From Gordius sp. MW1 (taxonomy: Eukaryota; Nematomorpha; Gordioida; Gordea; Gordiidae), in the NCBI GenBank assembly GCA_964036665.1, contig OZ038531.1:310001-374000 (forward strand): a stretch of 64,000 bases of DNA, in the 5' to 3' direction. The notes beneath the pieces are model-generated. The model ran no database searches. It was not told where the DNA came from and was given only the letters and a program-made list of their open reading frames with translations. This document shows positions 1 through 12,800 of this stretch, piece by piece. Positions within the stretch are counted from its first letter, which is position 1. Every line of letters starts with the position of its first letter. Both the position numbers and the translations under genes were made by a program.

Positions 1-540
1 TGATCGCGTTCATGTATAGGAAAGGGTATAATACGCCATATAGCTTCATTGCTGCTTATATATCTTCCAGTCAGATACTAAGCGATTCCATTGGTATGAA
101 GCCTCGCTCTATTCGCAGTGCTATCTGGTTGAACGGTAAAAAATTGTCATACCACTACCTTTGTTAGTTTGCTAAAAAATGTATTTGATAGATTTAACCG
201 AGTTACAATATTCAACATTGATGTGTGCTTTGCATAATTTTGATAGAAAAGGACAATATGGAACAGCCCAGCGGTTATAACTTCGACGATTTAATTCCGA
301 AGTTGTATGGTTACCACGTTCCCACCATCTTTGTACCTAGGATATCCATCATGCCCCTGATTGTGTTGCATACCAAGCCTAGAGGATATCGCTTTGAGCA
401 TTTACCGTCTATCATGCATAGCGATGGATTGAGTGTTCCGCAAGGGCCGTTTTTCATATTTTTCCTTACAATTTTGTAAAAATCCTTATGTAGTTTAGGA
501 TCAGGTATTTTAGCACATATTGAGTAAAAAATTGAGACAA
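1..540 (-). pseudogene. Helitron Rep/helicase coding remnant
   Basis: Reading the minus strand from about 540 down to 1 in shifting frames gives a string of segments typical of the region between the Rep nuclease and the helicase of Helitron proteins: IPDPKLHKDFY, then GPCGTLNP, CMIDGKCSKRYP, NTIRG, AHINVEYCNSVKSIKY, GRYISSNEAIWRII and FPIHERD. The order is the family order. Stops and frame changes interrupt it several times (for example after MVGTW), so it cannot encode a working protein. The local base composition is clearly less AT-rich than the neighbouring satellite. The HUH nuclease motif and helicase motifs would lie outside or have been lost. Confidence 0.75.
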
Positions 541-810
541 AATGACAAAGCTATCGTGGAAAAGAGTTTAAGACAATAAGTAGCAAAATAACGATAAATA
601 AATATAAAAAACGTAATATAAATAATCCGCTAGATGGCGTTATATACTTCAAAAAATCAGGGTTACGGCTGTCGCAGGTCGATAAAAGTATATATAAACC
701 ATCTAGGATGCTAGGGCAAAATGATCTGATAAAATTTGGTGGCAATCGGTCGAAAACTTTAGGAGTTATTAGAGGCCAAAAAAACGGAGTTATATTTTTA
801 TATATATAGA
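1..810 (-). mobile_element. Helitron remnant, 5' end at 810, runs off the left edge
   Basis: On the minus strand the element begins TCTATATATATAAAAA at 810, preceded by a Helitron-type 3' end. Helitrons start with TC and many invertebrate copies follow with this TA-rich leader. Downstream lies a sentence common in Helitron 5' regions (AATTTGGTGGCAATCGGTCG read on the plus strand) and then Rep-type coding remnants. The N-terminal part of the usual Rep/helicase protein is missing between about 540 and 700, so this is an internally deleted, dead copy. Its 3' end is outside the window. Confidence 0.72.
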
Positions 811-841
811 CAAGCTGTGCCTGGCCAAGGGTTGCTTTGGT
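811..841 (-). mobile_element. Helitron 3' terminus abutting the satellite
   Basis: On the minus strand this stretch reads CAAAGCAACCCTTGGCCAGG followed by CACAGCTTG, a slightly mutated Helitron 3' end (consensus ends CTAG before a T). The same terminus occurs intact at 25775-25800. It lies directly against the 5' TC of the Helitron at 810 on one side and against the satellite on the other, so the satellite sits where the body of this Helitron should be. Confidence 0.55.
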
Positions 842-3800
842 CCAAATAAATTCACTTGTATATTATTTAAATAAAATTATCTAAATTAGAGTTTCCCTTT
901 AAAAAGACATATGTTATATAAGTTATTTTTACATTTATAGATAATGTAGATCCCGAAATAGATGAACAAATCGATGGTCAAAATCAATGTTTTAAGGAAA
1001 TCTGTTTTTAAGGATGATATTTAAAATTAAAAACATTTTGGATTTTTCCAAATAAAATAAATAAATTTTATATGATTTAAAAAAATTATCTTAAATGGTT
1101 TATTAAACCATATATAAAAGTAGCAAATGCAAATGCATATGATAATTTTTAACAATATTTAAAAACAAAATAAATTTCCAGCAACAAAATCAAATTCCTC
1201 AAATTTTTTACAATGATAATGTAGCCCTAAATAGAGGAAATTGATGGTCAGAATGAAGGTTTTAAATAAAAACTTTATTTTTAAATAATATTTTAAAGTA
1301 ATATTTTGATTTTTCCAAATAAATCCACTTTTAAAAATATTTGGATTTTTCCAAATAAAATGAATAAATTTTATAGGTTTTAAAAAAATCATCTTATATG
1401 GTTTATTAAACCATATATAAAAGTAGCAAATGCAAATGCACATGATAATTTTTAACAATATTTAAAAACAAAACAAATTTCCACCAACAAAATCAAACTT
1501 CAAGTTTTTTGCAATGATAATGTAGATCCCAAAATAGAGGAACACATTGATGATCAGAATGAAGGTTTTAAATAAACTTTATTTTTGAATAATATTTTTA
1601 AATAATATTTTGATTTTTCCAAATAAATTCACTTTTAAAAATATTTTGGATTTTTCCAAAACATATTAATAAATTTTACATGATTTAAAAAAATTATCTT
1701 ATATTGTTTCATATTTAAAAGTAGCAAATGCGAATGCGTATGATAATTTTTAACAATATTTAAAAACAAAACAAATTTCCACCAAAAAAATCAAATTCTT
1801 CGAATTTTTAAGAATGATAATGTAGATCCCAAAATAGAGGAACACATTGATGGGCAGAATGAAGGTTTTAAATAAAAACTTTATTTTTAAATAATATTTT
1901 TGAGTAATATTTTGATTTTTCCAAATAAATTCACTTTTAAAAATATTTAGGATTTTTCCAAAACATATTAATAAATTTTATATGATTTAAAAAAATTATC
2001 TTATTTTGTTTCATATTTAAATGTAGCAAATGCAAATGCGCATCATAATTTTTAACAATATTTAAAAACAAAACAAATTTCCACCAAAAATTAAATTCTT
2101 CAAATTTTTTAGACTTATAATGTGGATCCTAAAATAGAGGAACACACTAATGGTCCGAATGAAGGTTTAAATAAAAACTTTATTTTTAAATAATATTTTT
2201 AAGTAATATTTTGATTTTTCCAAATAAATTTACTTTTAAAAATATTTTGGATTTTTCCAAATAAAATGAACCTATTTTACATGATTTAAAAAAATTATCT
2301 TATATTGTTTATTAAACCATATTTAAAAGTAGCCAATGCAAATGCGCATGATAATTTTTAACAATATTTAAAAACAAAACAAATTTCATGCAAAAAATCA
2401 AAATCTTCAAATTTTTTAGACTGATAATGTTAGATCCAAAAATAGAGGAACACATTGATGGTCAGAATAAAGGTTTTAAATAAAAACTTTTTTTTTAAAT
2501 AATCTTTTTAAGTAATATTTTAAGTTTTCCAATTAAATTCACTTTTAAAAATATTTTGGATTTTTCCAAATAAAATGAACAAATTTTACATCATTTAAAA
2601 AAATTATCTTATATTGTTTTTTAAACCATATTTAAAATAAGCAAATGCAAATGCGCATGATAATTTTTAACAATTTTTAAAAACAAAACAAATTTCCTCC
2701 CAAAAAATCAAATTCTTCAAATTTTATAGACTGATAATGTAGATCCCAAAATAGAGGAACACATTGATGTTCAGAATGAAGGTTTTAAATGAAAACTTTA
2801 TTTTTAAATAATAATTTTAATTAATATTTTGATTTTTCCAAATAAATTCACTTTTAAAAATATTTTGGAATTTTCCAAAACATATTAATAAAGTTTATAT
2901 GATTTAAGAAAATTATCTTATATTGTTTCATATTTAAAAGTAGCAAATGCAAATGCGCATGATAATTTTTAACAATATTTAAAAACAAAACAAATTTCCA
3001 CCAAAAAAATCAAATTCGTCAAATTTTTTAGACTGATAATGTAGATCCCAAAATAGACGAACACATTGATGGTCAAAATGAAGGTTTTAAATAAAAACTT
3101 TATTTTTAAATAATTTAAGTAATATTTTGAGTTTTCCATATAAATTCACTTTTAAAAATATTTTGGATTTTTGCTAATAAAATGAACAAATTTTAAAAGA
3201 TTTAAAAAAATTATCTTATATTGTTTCATATTTAAAAGTAGCAAATGCAAATGCGTATGATAATTTTTAACAATATTTAAAAACAAAACAAATTTCCACC
3301 AAAAAAATTATATTCTTCTAATTTTTTAGCCTGATAATGTAGATCCAAAAATAGAGGAACACATTGATGGTCAGAATGAAGGTTTTAAATAAAAACTTTA
3401 TTTTTAAATAATATTTTTAAGTAATATTTTGATTTTTCCAAATAAATTCACTTTTAAAAATATTTTGGATTTTTCCAAATAAAATGAATAAATTTTATAG
3501 GATTTAAAAAAATTATCTTATAATGTTTATTAAACCATATTTAAAAGTACCAAATGCAAATGCGCATGATAATTTTTAACATAATCTAAAAACAAAACAA
3601 ATTTCCACCAAAAATATTAAATTCTTCGAATTTTTTAGACTGATAATGTAGATCCAAAAATAGAGGAACACATTGATGGTCAGAATGAAGGTTTTAAATA
3701 ATCGCCTTATTTTTAAATAATATTTTTGAGTAATATTTGGATTTTTCCAAATAAATTCACTTTTAAAAATATTTTGGATTTTTCCAAATAAAATGAATAA

Positions 3801-6800
3801 ATTTAATAGGATTTAAAAAAACTATCTTATAATGTTTATTAAACTATATTTAAAAGTAGCAAATGCAAATGCGTATGATAATTTTTAACAATATTTAAAA
3901 ACAAAACAAATTTCCATCAAAAAAATCAAATTTTTCGAATTTTTTAGACTGATAATGTAGATCCAAAAATAGAGGAACACATTGATGGTCAGAATGAAGG
4001 TTTTAAATAAAAACCTTATTTTTAAATAAAATTTTTAAAGAATATTTTGATTTTTCAAATATGTTCACTTATAAAAATATTTTGGATATTTCCAAATAAA
4101 ATGAATAAATTTTATAGGATTTAAAAAAATTATCTTATATTGTTTATTAAACCATATTTAAAAGTAGCAAAATGCACATCATAATTTTTAACAGAATTTA
4201 AAAACAAAACAAATTTCCACCAAAAAAATCAAATTCTTCAAATTTTTACAATGATAATGTAGATCCCAAAATAGAGGAACACATTGATGGTCAGAATGAA
4301 GGTTTTAAATAAAAACTTTATTTTTAAATAATAATTTTAATTAATATTTTGATTTTTCCAAATAAATTCACTTTTAAAAATATTTTTTCCAAAACATATT
4401 AATAAATTTTATATGATTTAAAAAAATTATCTTATATTGTTTCATATTTAAAAGTAGCAAATGCAAATGCGCATGATAATTTTTAACAATATTTAAAAAC
4501 AAAACAAATTTCCACCAAAAAAATCAAATTCGTCAAATTTTTTAGACTGATAATGTAGATCCCAAAATTGAGGAACACATTGATGGTCAAAATGAAGGTT
4601 TTAAATAAAAACTTTATTTTTAAATAATATTTTTAAGTAATATTTTGATTTTTCCAAATATATTCACTTTTAAAAATATTTTGGATTTTTGCAAATAAAT
4701 TGAATAATTTTATATGATTTAAAAAAATTATCTTATATTGTTTATTAAACCATATTTAAAAGTAGCAAATGCAAAGCGTATGATAATTTTTAACAATATT
4801 TAAAAACATAACAAATTTCCACCAAAAAAATCAAATTCTTCAAATTTTTTAGACTGATAATGTAGATCCCAAAATAGAGGAACACATTGATGGTCAAAAT
4901 GAAGGTTTTAAATAAAAACTTTATTTTTAAATAATATTTTTAAGTAATATTTTGAGTTTTCCATATAAATTCACTTTTAAAAATATTTTGGATTTTTGCT
5001 AATAAAATGAACAAATTTTAAATGATTTAAAAAAATTATCTTATATTATTTCATATTTAAAAGAAGCAAATGCAAATGCGTATGATAATTTTTAACAATA
5101 TTTAAAAACAAAACAAATTTCCACCAAAAAATTAAATCTTCGAATTTTTTAGACTGATAATGTAGATCCAAAAATAGAGGAACACATTGATGGTCAGAAT
5201 GAAGGTTTTAAATAAATACCTTATTTTTAAATAATATTTTTGAGTAATTTTTTGATTTTTCCAAATAAATTCACTTTTAAAAATATTTGGATTTTTCCAA
5301 ATAAAATGAATAAATTTTATAGGATTTAAAAAAATTATCTTATATTGTTTATTAAACCATATTTAAAACTGGCCAATGCAAATGCGCATGATAATTTTTA
5401 ACAATATTTAAAAACAAAACAAATTTCCACTAAAAAAATCAAATTCGTCAAATTTTTTAGACTGATAATGTAGATCCCAAAATAGAGGAACACATTGATG
5501 GTCAAAATAAGGTTTTAAATAAAAACTTTATTTTTAAATAATATTTTTGAGTAATATTTTGATTTTTCCAAATAAATTCACTTTTAAAAATATTTTATTA
5601 ATAAATTTTATATGATTTAAAAAAATTATCTTATATTGTTTCATATTTAAAAGTAGCAAATGCAAATGCGCATAATAATTTTTAACAATATTTAAAACCA
5701 AAATAAATTTCCACCAAAAAATTCAAATTCTTCGAATTTTTTAGACTGATAATGTAGACCCAAAAATAGAGGAACACATTGACAGTCAAAATGAAGGTTT
5801 TAAATAAAAACTTTATTTTTAAATAATATTTTTAAGTAATATTTTGAGTTTTCCATATAAATTCACTTTTAAAAATATTTTGGATTTTTGCTAATAAAAT
5901 GAACAAATTTTAAATGATTTAAAAAAATTATCTTATATTGTATCATATTTAAAAGTAGCAAATGCAAATGCGTATGAAAATTTTTAACAATATTTAAAAA
6001 TAAAACAAATTTCCACCAAAAAATTAAATCTTCGAATTTTTTAGACTGATAATGTAGATCCAAAAATAGAGGAACACATTGATGGTCAGAATGAAGGTTT
6101 TAGATAGAAACCTTATTTTTAAATAATGTTTTTGAGTAATTTTTGATTTTTCCAAATAAATTCACTTTTTAAAATATTTTGGATTTTTCCAAATAAAATG
6201 AATAAATTTAATAGGATTTAAAAAAATTATCTTATAATGTTTATTAAACCATATTTAAAAGTAGCAAATGCAAATGCGCATGATAATTTTTAACAGTATT
6301 TATAAACAAAACAAATTTCCTCCAAAAAAATCAAATTCTTCAAATTTTATAGAGTGATAATGTATAGATCCCAAAATAGAGGAACACATTGATGGTCAGA
6401 ATGAAGGTTTTAAATAAAAACTTTATTTTTAAATAATAATTTTAATTAATATTTTGATTTTTCCAAATAAATTCACTTTTAAAAATATTTTGGATTTTTC
6501 CAAAACATATTAATAAATTTTATATGATTTAAAAAAAATATCTTATATTGTTTCATATTTAAAAGTCGCAAATGCAAATGCGTATGATAATTTTTAACAA
6601 TATTTAAAAACAAAACAAATTTCCACCAAAAAAATCAAATTCTTCGAATTTTTTAGACTGATAATGTAGATCCAAAAATAGAGGATGGTTAGAATGAAGG
6701 TTTTAAATAAAAACTTTATTTTTAATTAATATTTTTAAGTTATATTTTGATTTTTCCAAATAAAATTACTTTTAAATATATTTTGGAGATTTCCAAATAA

Positions 6801-9800
6801 AATGAATAAATTTTATAGGGTTTAAAAAATTATCTTATATTGTTTATTAAACCATATTTAAAAGTAGCAAATGCAAATGCGCATGATAATTTTTAACAAT
6901 ATTTAAAAACAAAACAAATTTCCTCCAAAAAAATCAAATTCTTCAAATTTTTTAGACTGATAATGTAGATCCCAAAATAGAGGAACACATTAATGGTCAG
7001 AATGAAGGTTTTAAATAAAAACCTTATTTTTAAATAATATTTTTTAGTAATATTTTGATTTTTCCAAATAAATTCACTTTTAAAAATATTTTGGATTTTT
7101 CCAAAACATATTAATAAATTTTATATGATTTAAAAAAATTATCTTATATTGTTTCATATTTAAAAGTAGCAAATGCAAATGCGCATAATAATTTTTAACA
7201 ATATTTAAAAACAAAATAAATTTCCACCAAAAAATTCAAATTCTTCGAATTTTTTAGACTGATAATGTAGACCCAAAAATTGAGGAACACATTGACAGTC
7301 AAAATGAAGGTTTTAAATAAAAACTTTATTTTTAAATAATATTTTTAAGTAATATTTTAAGTTTTCCATATAGTTTCACTTTTAAAAATATTTTGGATTT
7401 TTGCTAATAAAATGAACAAATTTTAAATGATTTAAAAAAATTATCTTATATTGTTTCATATTTAAAAGTAGCAAATGCAAATGCGTATGAAAATTTTTAA
7501 CAATATTTAAAAACAAAACAAATTTCCACCAAAAAATTAAATCTTCGAATTTTTTAGACTGATAATGTAGATCCAAAAATAGAGGAACACATTGATGGTC
7601 AGAATGAAGGTTTTAAATAAAAACTTTATTTTTAAATAATAATTTTAATTAATATTTTGATTTTTCCAAATAAATTCACTTTTAAAAATATTTTGGATTT
7701 TTCCAAAAGATATTAATAAATTTTATATGATTTAAAAAAATTATCTTATATTGTTTCATATTTAAAAGTAGCAAATGCAAATGCGCATGATAATTTTTAA
7801 CATTATTTAAAAACAAAACAAATTTCCTCCCAAAAAATCAAATTCTTCAAATTTTATAGACTGATAATGTAGATCCCAAAATAGAGGAACACAATGATGG
7901 TCAGAATGAAGGTTTTAAATAAAAACTTTATTTTTAAATAATAATTTTAATTAATATTTTGATTTTTTTAAATAAATTCACTTTTAAAAATATTTTGGAA
8001 TTTTCCAAAACATATTAATAAACTTTATATGATTTAAAAAATTATCTTATATTGTTTCATATTTAAAAGTAGCAAATGCAAATGCGCATGATAATTTTTA
8101 ACAATATTTAAAAACAAAACAAATTTCCACCAAAAAAATCAAATTCGTCAAATTTTTTAGACTGATAATGTAGATCCCAAAATAGAGAAACACATTGATG
8201 GTCAAAATGAAGGTTTTAAATAAAAACTTTATTTTTAAATAATATTTTTAAGTAATATTTTGATTTTTCCAAATATATTCACTTTTAAAAATATTTTGGA
8301 TTTTTCCAAATAAATTGAATAAATTTTATATGATTTAAAAAAATTATCTTATATTGATTATTAAACCATATTTTAAAGTAGCAAATGCAAAGCGTATGAT
8401 AATTTTTAACAATATTTAAAAACAAAATAAATTTCCACCAAAAAATTCAAATTCTTCGAATTTTTTAGACTGATAATGTAGACCCAAAAATAGAGGAACA
8501 CATTGACAGTCAAAATGAAGGTTTTAAATAAAAACTTTATTTTTAAATAATATTTTTAAGTAATATTTTGAGTTTTCCATATAAATTCACTTTTAAAAAT
8601 ATTTTGGATTTTTGCTAATAAAATGAACAAATTTTAAATGATTTAAAAAAATTATCTTATATTGTATCATATTTAAAAGTAGCAAATGCAAATGCGTATG
8701 AAAATTTTTAACAATATTTAAAAATAAAACAAATTTCCACCAAAAAATTAAATCTTCGAATTTTTTAGACTGATAATGTAGATCCAAAAATAGAGGAACA
8801 CATTGATGGTCAGAATGAAGGTTTTAGATAGAAACCTTATTTTTAAATAATGTTTTTGAGTAATTTTTGATTTTTCCAAATAAATTCACTTTTTAAAATA
8901 TTTTGGATTTTTCCAAATAAAATGAATAAATTTAATAGGATTTAAAAAAATTATCTTATAATGTTTATTAAACCATATTTAAAAGTAGCAAATGCAAATG
9001 CGCATGATAATTTTTAACAGTATTTATAAACAAAACAAATTTCCTCCAAAAAAATCAAATTCTTCAAATTTTATAGAGTGATAATGTATAGATCCCAAAA
9101 TAGAGGAACACATTGATGGTCAGAATGAAGGTTTTAAATAAAAACTTTATTTTTAAATAATAATTTTAATTAATATTTTGATTTTTCCAAATAAATTCAC
9201 TTTTAAAAATATTTTGGATTTTTCCAAAACATATTAATAAATTTTATATGATTTAAAAAAAATATCTTATATTGTTTCATATTTAAAAGTCGCAAATGCA
9301 AATGCGTATGATAATTTTTAACAATATTTAAAAACAAAACAAATTTCCACCAAAAAAATCAAATTCTTCGAATTTTTTAGACTGATAATGTAGATCCAAA
9401 AATAGAGGATGGTTAGAATGAAGGTTTTAAATAAAAACTTTATTTTTAATTAATATTTTTAAGTTATATTTTGATTTTTCCAAATAAAATTACTTTTAAA
9501 TATATTTTGGAGATTTCCAAATAAAATGAATAAATTTTATAGGGTTTAAAAAATTATCTTATATTGTTTATTAAACCATATTTAAAAGTAGCAAATGCAA
9601 ATGCGCATGATAATTTTTAACAATATTTAAAAACAAAACAAATTTCCTCCAAAAAAATCAAATTCTTCAAATTTTTTAGACTGATAATGTAGATCCCAAA
9701 ATAGAGGAACACATTAATGGTCAGAATGAAGGTTTTAAATAAAAACCTTATTTTTAAATAATATTTTTTAGTAATATTTTGATTTTTCCAAATAAATTCA

Positions 9801-12800
9801 CTTTTAAAAATATTTTGGATTTTTCCAAAACATATTAATAAATTTTATATGATTTAAAAAAATTATCTTATATTGTTTCATATTTAAAAGTAGCAAATGC
9901 AAATGCGCATGATAATTTTTAACAATATTCAAACAAAACAAATTTCCACCAAAAAAATCAAATTCTTCAAATTTTTTAGACTGATAATGTAGATCCCGAA
10001 ATAAAGGAACACATTAATGGTCAGAATGAAAGTTTTAAATAAAAACTTTATTTTTAAATAATATTTTTAAGTAATATTTTGATTTTTCCAAATAAATCCA
10101 CTTTTAAAAATATTTGGATTTTTGCTAATAAAATGAACAAATTTTAAATGATTTAAAAAAATTATCTTATATTGTTTCATATTTAAAAGTAGCAAATGCA
10201 AATGCGTATGAAAATTTTGAACAATATTTAAAAACAAAACAAATTTCCACCAAAAAATTAAATCTTCGAATTTTTTAGACTGATAATGTAGATCCAAAAA
10301 TAGAGGAACACATTGATGGTCAGAATGAAGGTTTTAAATAAATACCTTATTTTTAAATAATATTTTTGAGTAATTTTTTGATTTTTCCAAATAAATTCAC
10401 TTTTAAAAATATTTGGATTTTTCCAAATAAAATGAATAAATTTTATAGGTTTTAAAAAAATCATCTTATATGGTTTATTAAACCATATATAAAAGTAGCA
10501 AATGCAAATGCACATGATAATTTTTAACAATATTTAAAAACAAAACAAATTTCCACCAACAAAATCAAACTTCAAGTTTTTTGCAATGATAATGTAGATC
10601 CCAAAATAGAGGAACACATTGATGATTAGAATGAAGGTTTTAAATAAACTTTATTTTTGAATAATATTTTTAATTAATATTTTCCAAATAAATTCACTTT
10701 TAAAAATATTTTGGATTTTTCCAAAACATATTAATAAATTTTGCATGATTTAAAAAAATTATCTTATATTGTTTCATATTTAAAAGTAGCAAATGCAAAT
10801 GCGTATGATAATTTTTAACAATATTTAAAAACAAAACAAATTTCCACCAAAAAAATCAAATTCTTCAAATTTTTTAGACTTATAATGTGGATCCTAAAAT
10901 AGAGGAACACACTAATGGTCCGAATGAAGGTTTAAATAAAAACTTTATTTTTAAATAATATTTTTAAGTAATATTTTGATTTTTCCAAATAAATTTACTT
11001 TTAAAAATATTTTGGATTTTTCCAAATAAAATGAACATATTTTACATGATTTAAAAAAATTATCTTATATTGTTTATTAAACCATATTTAAAAGTAGCCA
11101 ATGCAAATGCGCATGATAATTTTTAACAATATTTAAAAACAAAACAAATTTCATGCAAAAAATCAAAATCTTCAAAATTTTTAGATTGATAATGTTAGAT
11201 CCAAAAATAGAGGAACACATTGATGGTCAGAATAAAGGTTTTAAATAAAAACTTTTTTTTTAAATAATCATTTTAAGTAATATTTTAAGTTTTCCAATTA
11301 AATTCACTTTTAAAAATATTTTGGATTTTTCGAAATAAAATCAACAAATTTTACATCATTTAAAAAAATTATCTTATATTGTTTTTTAAACCATATTTAA
11401 AATAAGCAAATGCAAATGCGCATGATAATTTTTAACAATATTACAAAACAAATTTCCCCCCATAAAATCAAATTTTTAAAAAAATTTTTACAATGATAAT
11501 GTAGATCCCAAAATAGAGGAACACATTGATGGTCAGAATGAAGGTTTTAAATAAAAACTTTATTTTTAAATAAAATTTTTAAGTAATATTTTGATTTTTC
11601 CAAATCAGTTCACTTATAAAAATATTTTGGATTTTTCCAAATAAAATGAATAAATTTTATAGGATTTAAAAAAATTATCTTATATTGTTTATTAAACCAT
11701 ATTTAAAACTGGCCAATGCAAATGCGCATGATAATTTTTAACAATATTTAAAAACAAAACAAATTTCCACCAAAAAAATCAGATTCGTCAAATTTTTTAG
11801 ACTGATAATGTAGATCCCAAAATAGAGGAACACATTGATGGTCAAAATGAAGGTTTTAAATAAAAACTTTATTTTTAAATAATATTTTTGAGTAATATTT
11901 TGATTTTTCCAAATAAATTCACTTTTAAAAATATTTTGGATTTTTCCAAAACATATTAATAAATTTTATATGATTTAAAAAAATTATCTTATATTGTTTC
12001 ATATTTAAAAGTAGCAAATGCAAATGCGCATAATAATTTTTAACAATATTTAAAAACAAAATAAATTTCCACCAAAAAATTCAAATTCTTCGAATTTTTT
12101 AGACTGATAATGTAGACCCAAAAATTGAGGAACACATTGACAGTCAAAATGAAGGTTTTAAATAAAAACTTTATTTTTAAATAATATTTTTAAGTAATAT
12201 TTTAAGTTTTCCATATAGTTTCACTTTTAAAAATATTTTGGATTTTTGCTAATAAAATGAACAAATTTTAAATGATTTAAAAAAATTATCTTATATTGTT
12301 TCATATTTAAAAGTAGCAAATGCAAATGCGTATGAAAATTTTTAACAATATTTAAAAACAAAACAAATTTCCACCAAAAAATTAAATCTTCGAATTTTTT
12401 AGACTGATAATGTAGATCCAAAAATAGAGGAACACATTGATGGTCAGAATGAAGGTTTTAAATAAAAACTTTATTTTTAAATAATAATTTTAATTAATAT
12501 TTTGATTTTTCCAAATAAATTCACTTTTAAAAATATTTTGGATTTTTCCAAAAGATATTAATAAATTTTATATGATTTAAAAAAATTATCTTATATTGTT
12601 TCATATTTAAAAGTAGCAAATGCAAATGCGCATGATAATTTTTAACATTATTTAAAAACAAAACAAATTTCCTCCCAAAAAATCAAATTCTTCAAATTTT
12701 ATAGACTGATAATGTAGATCCCAAAATAGAGGAACACAATGATGGTCAGAATGAAGGTTTTAAATAAAAACTTTATTTTTAAATAATAATTTTAATTAAT

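Noticed and set aside
225..479. 84-codon plus-strand frame
   Set aside because: Antisense of the Helitron Rep remnant, which reads correctly on the minus strand.
1159..1458. 99-codon minus-strand frame in the satellite
   Set aside because: Same satellite sequence in another register, with Ile/Phe/Lys bias typical of AT-rich DNA.
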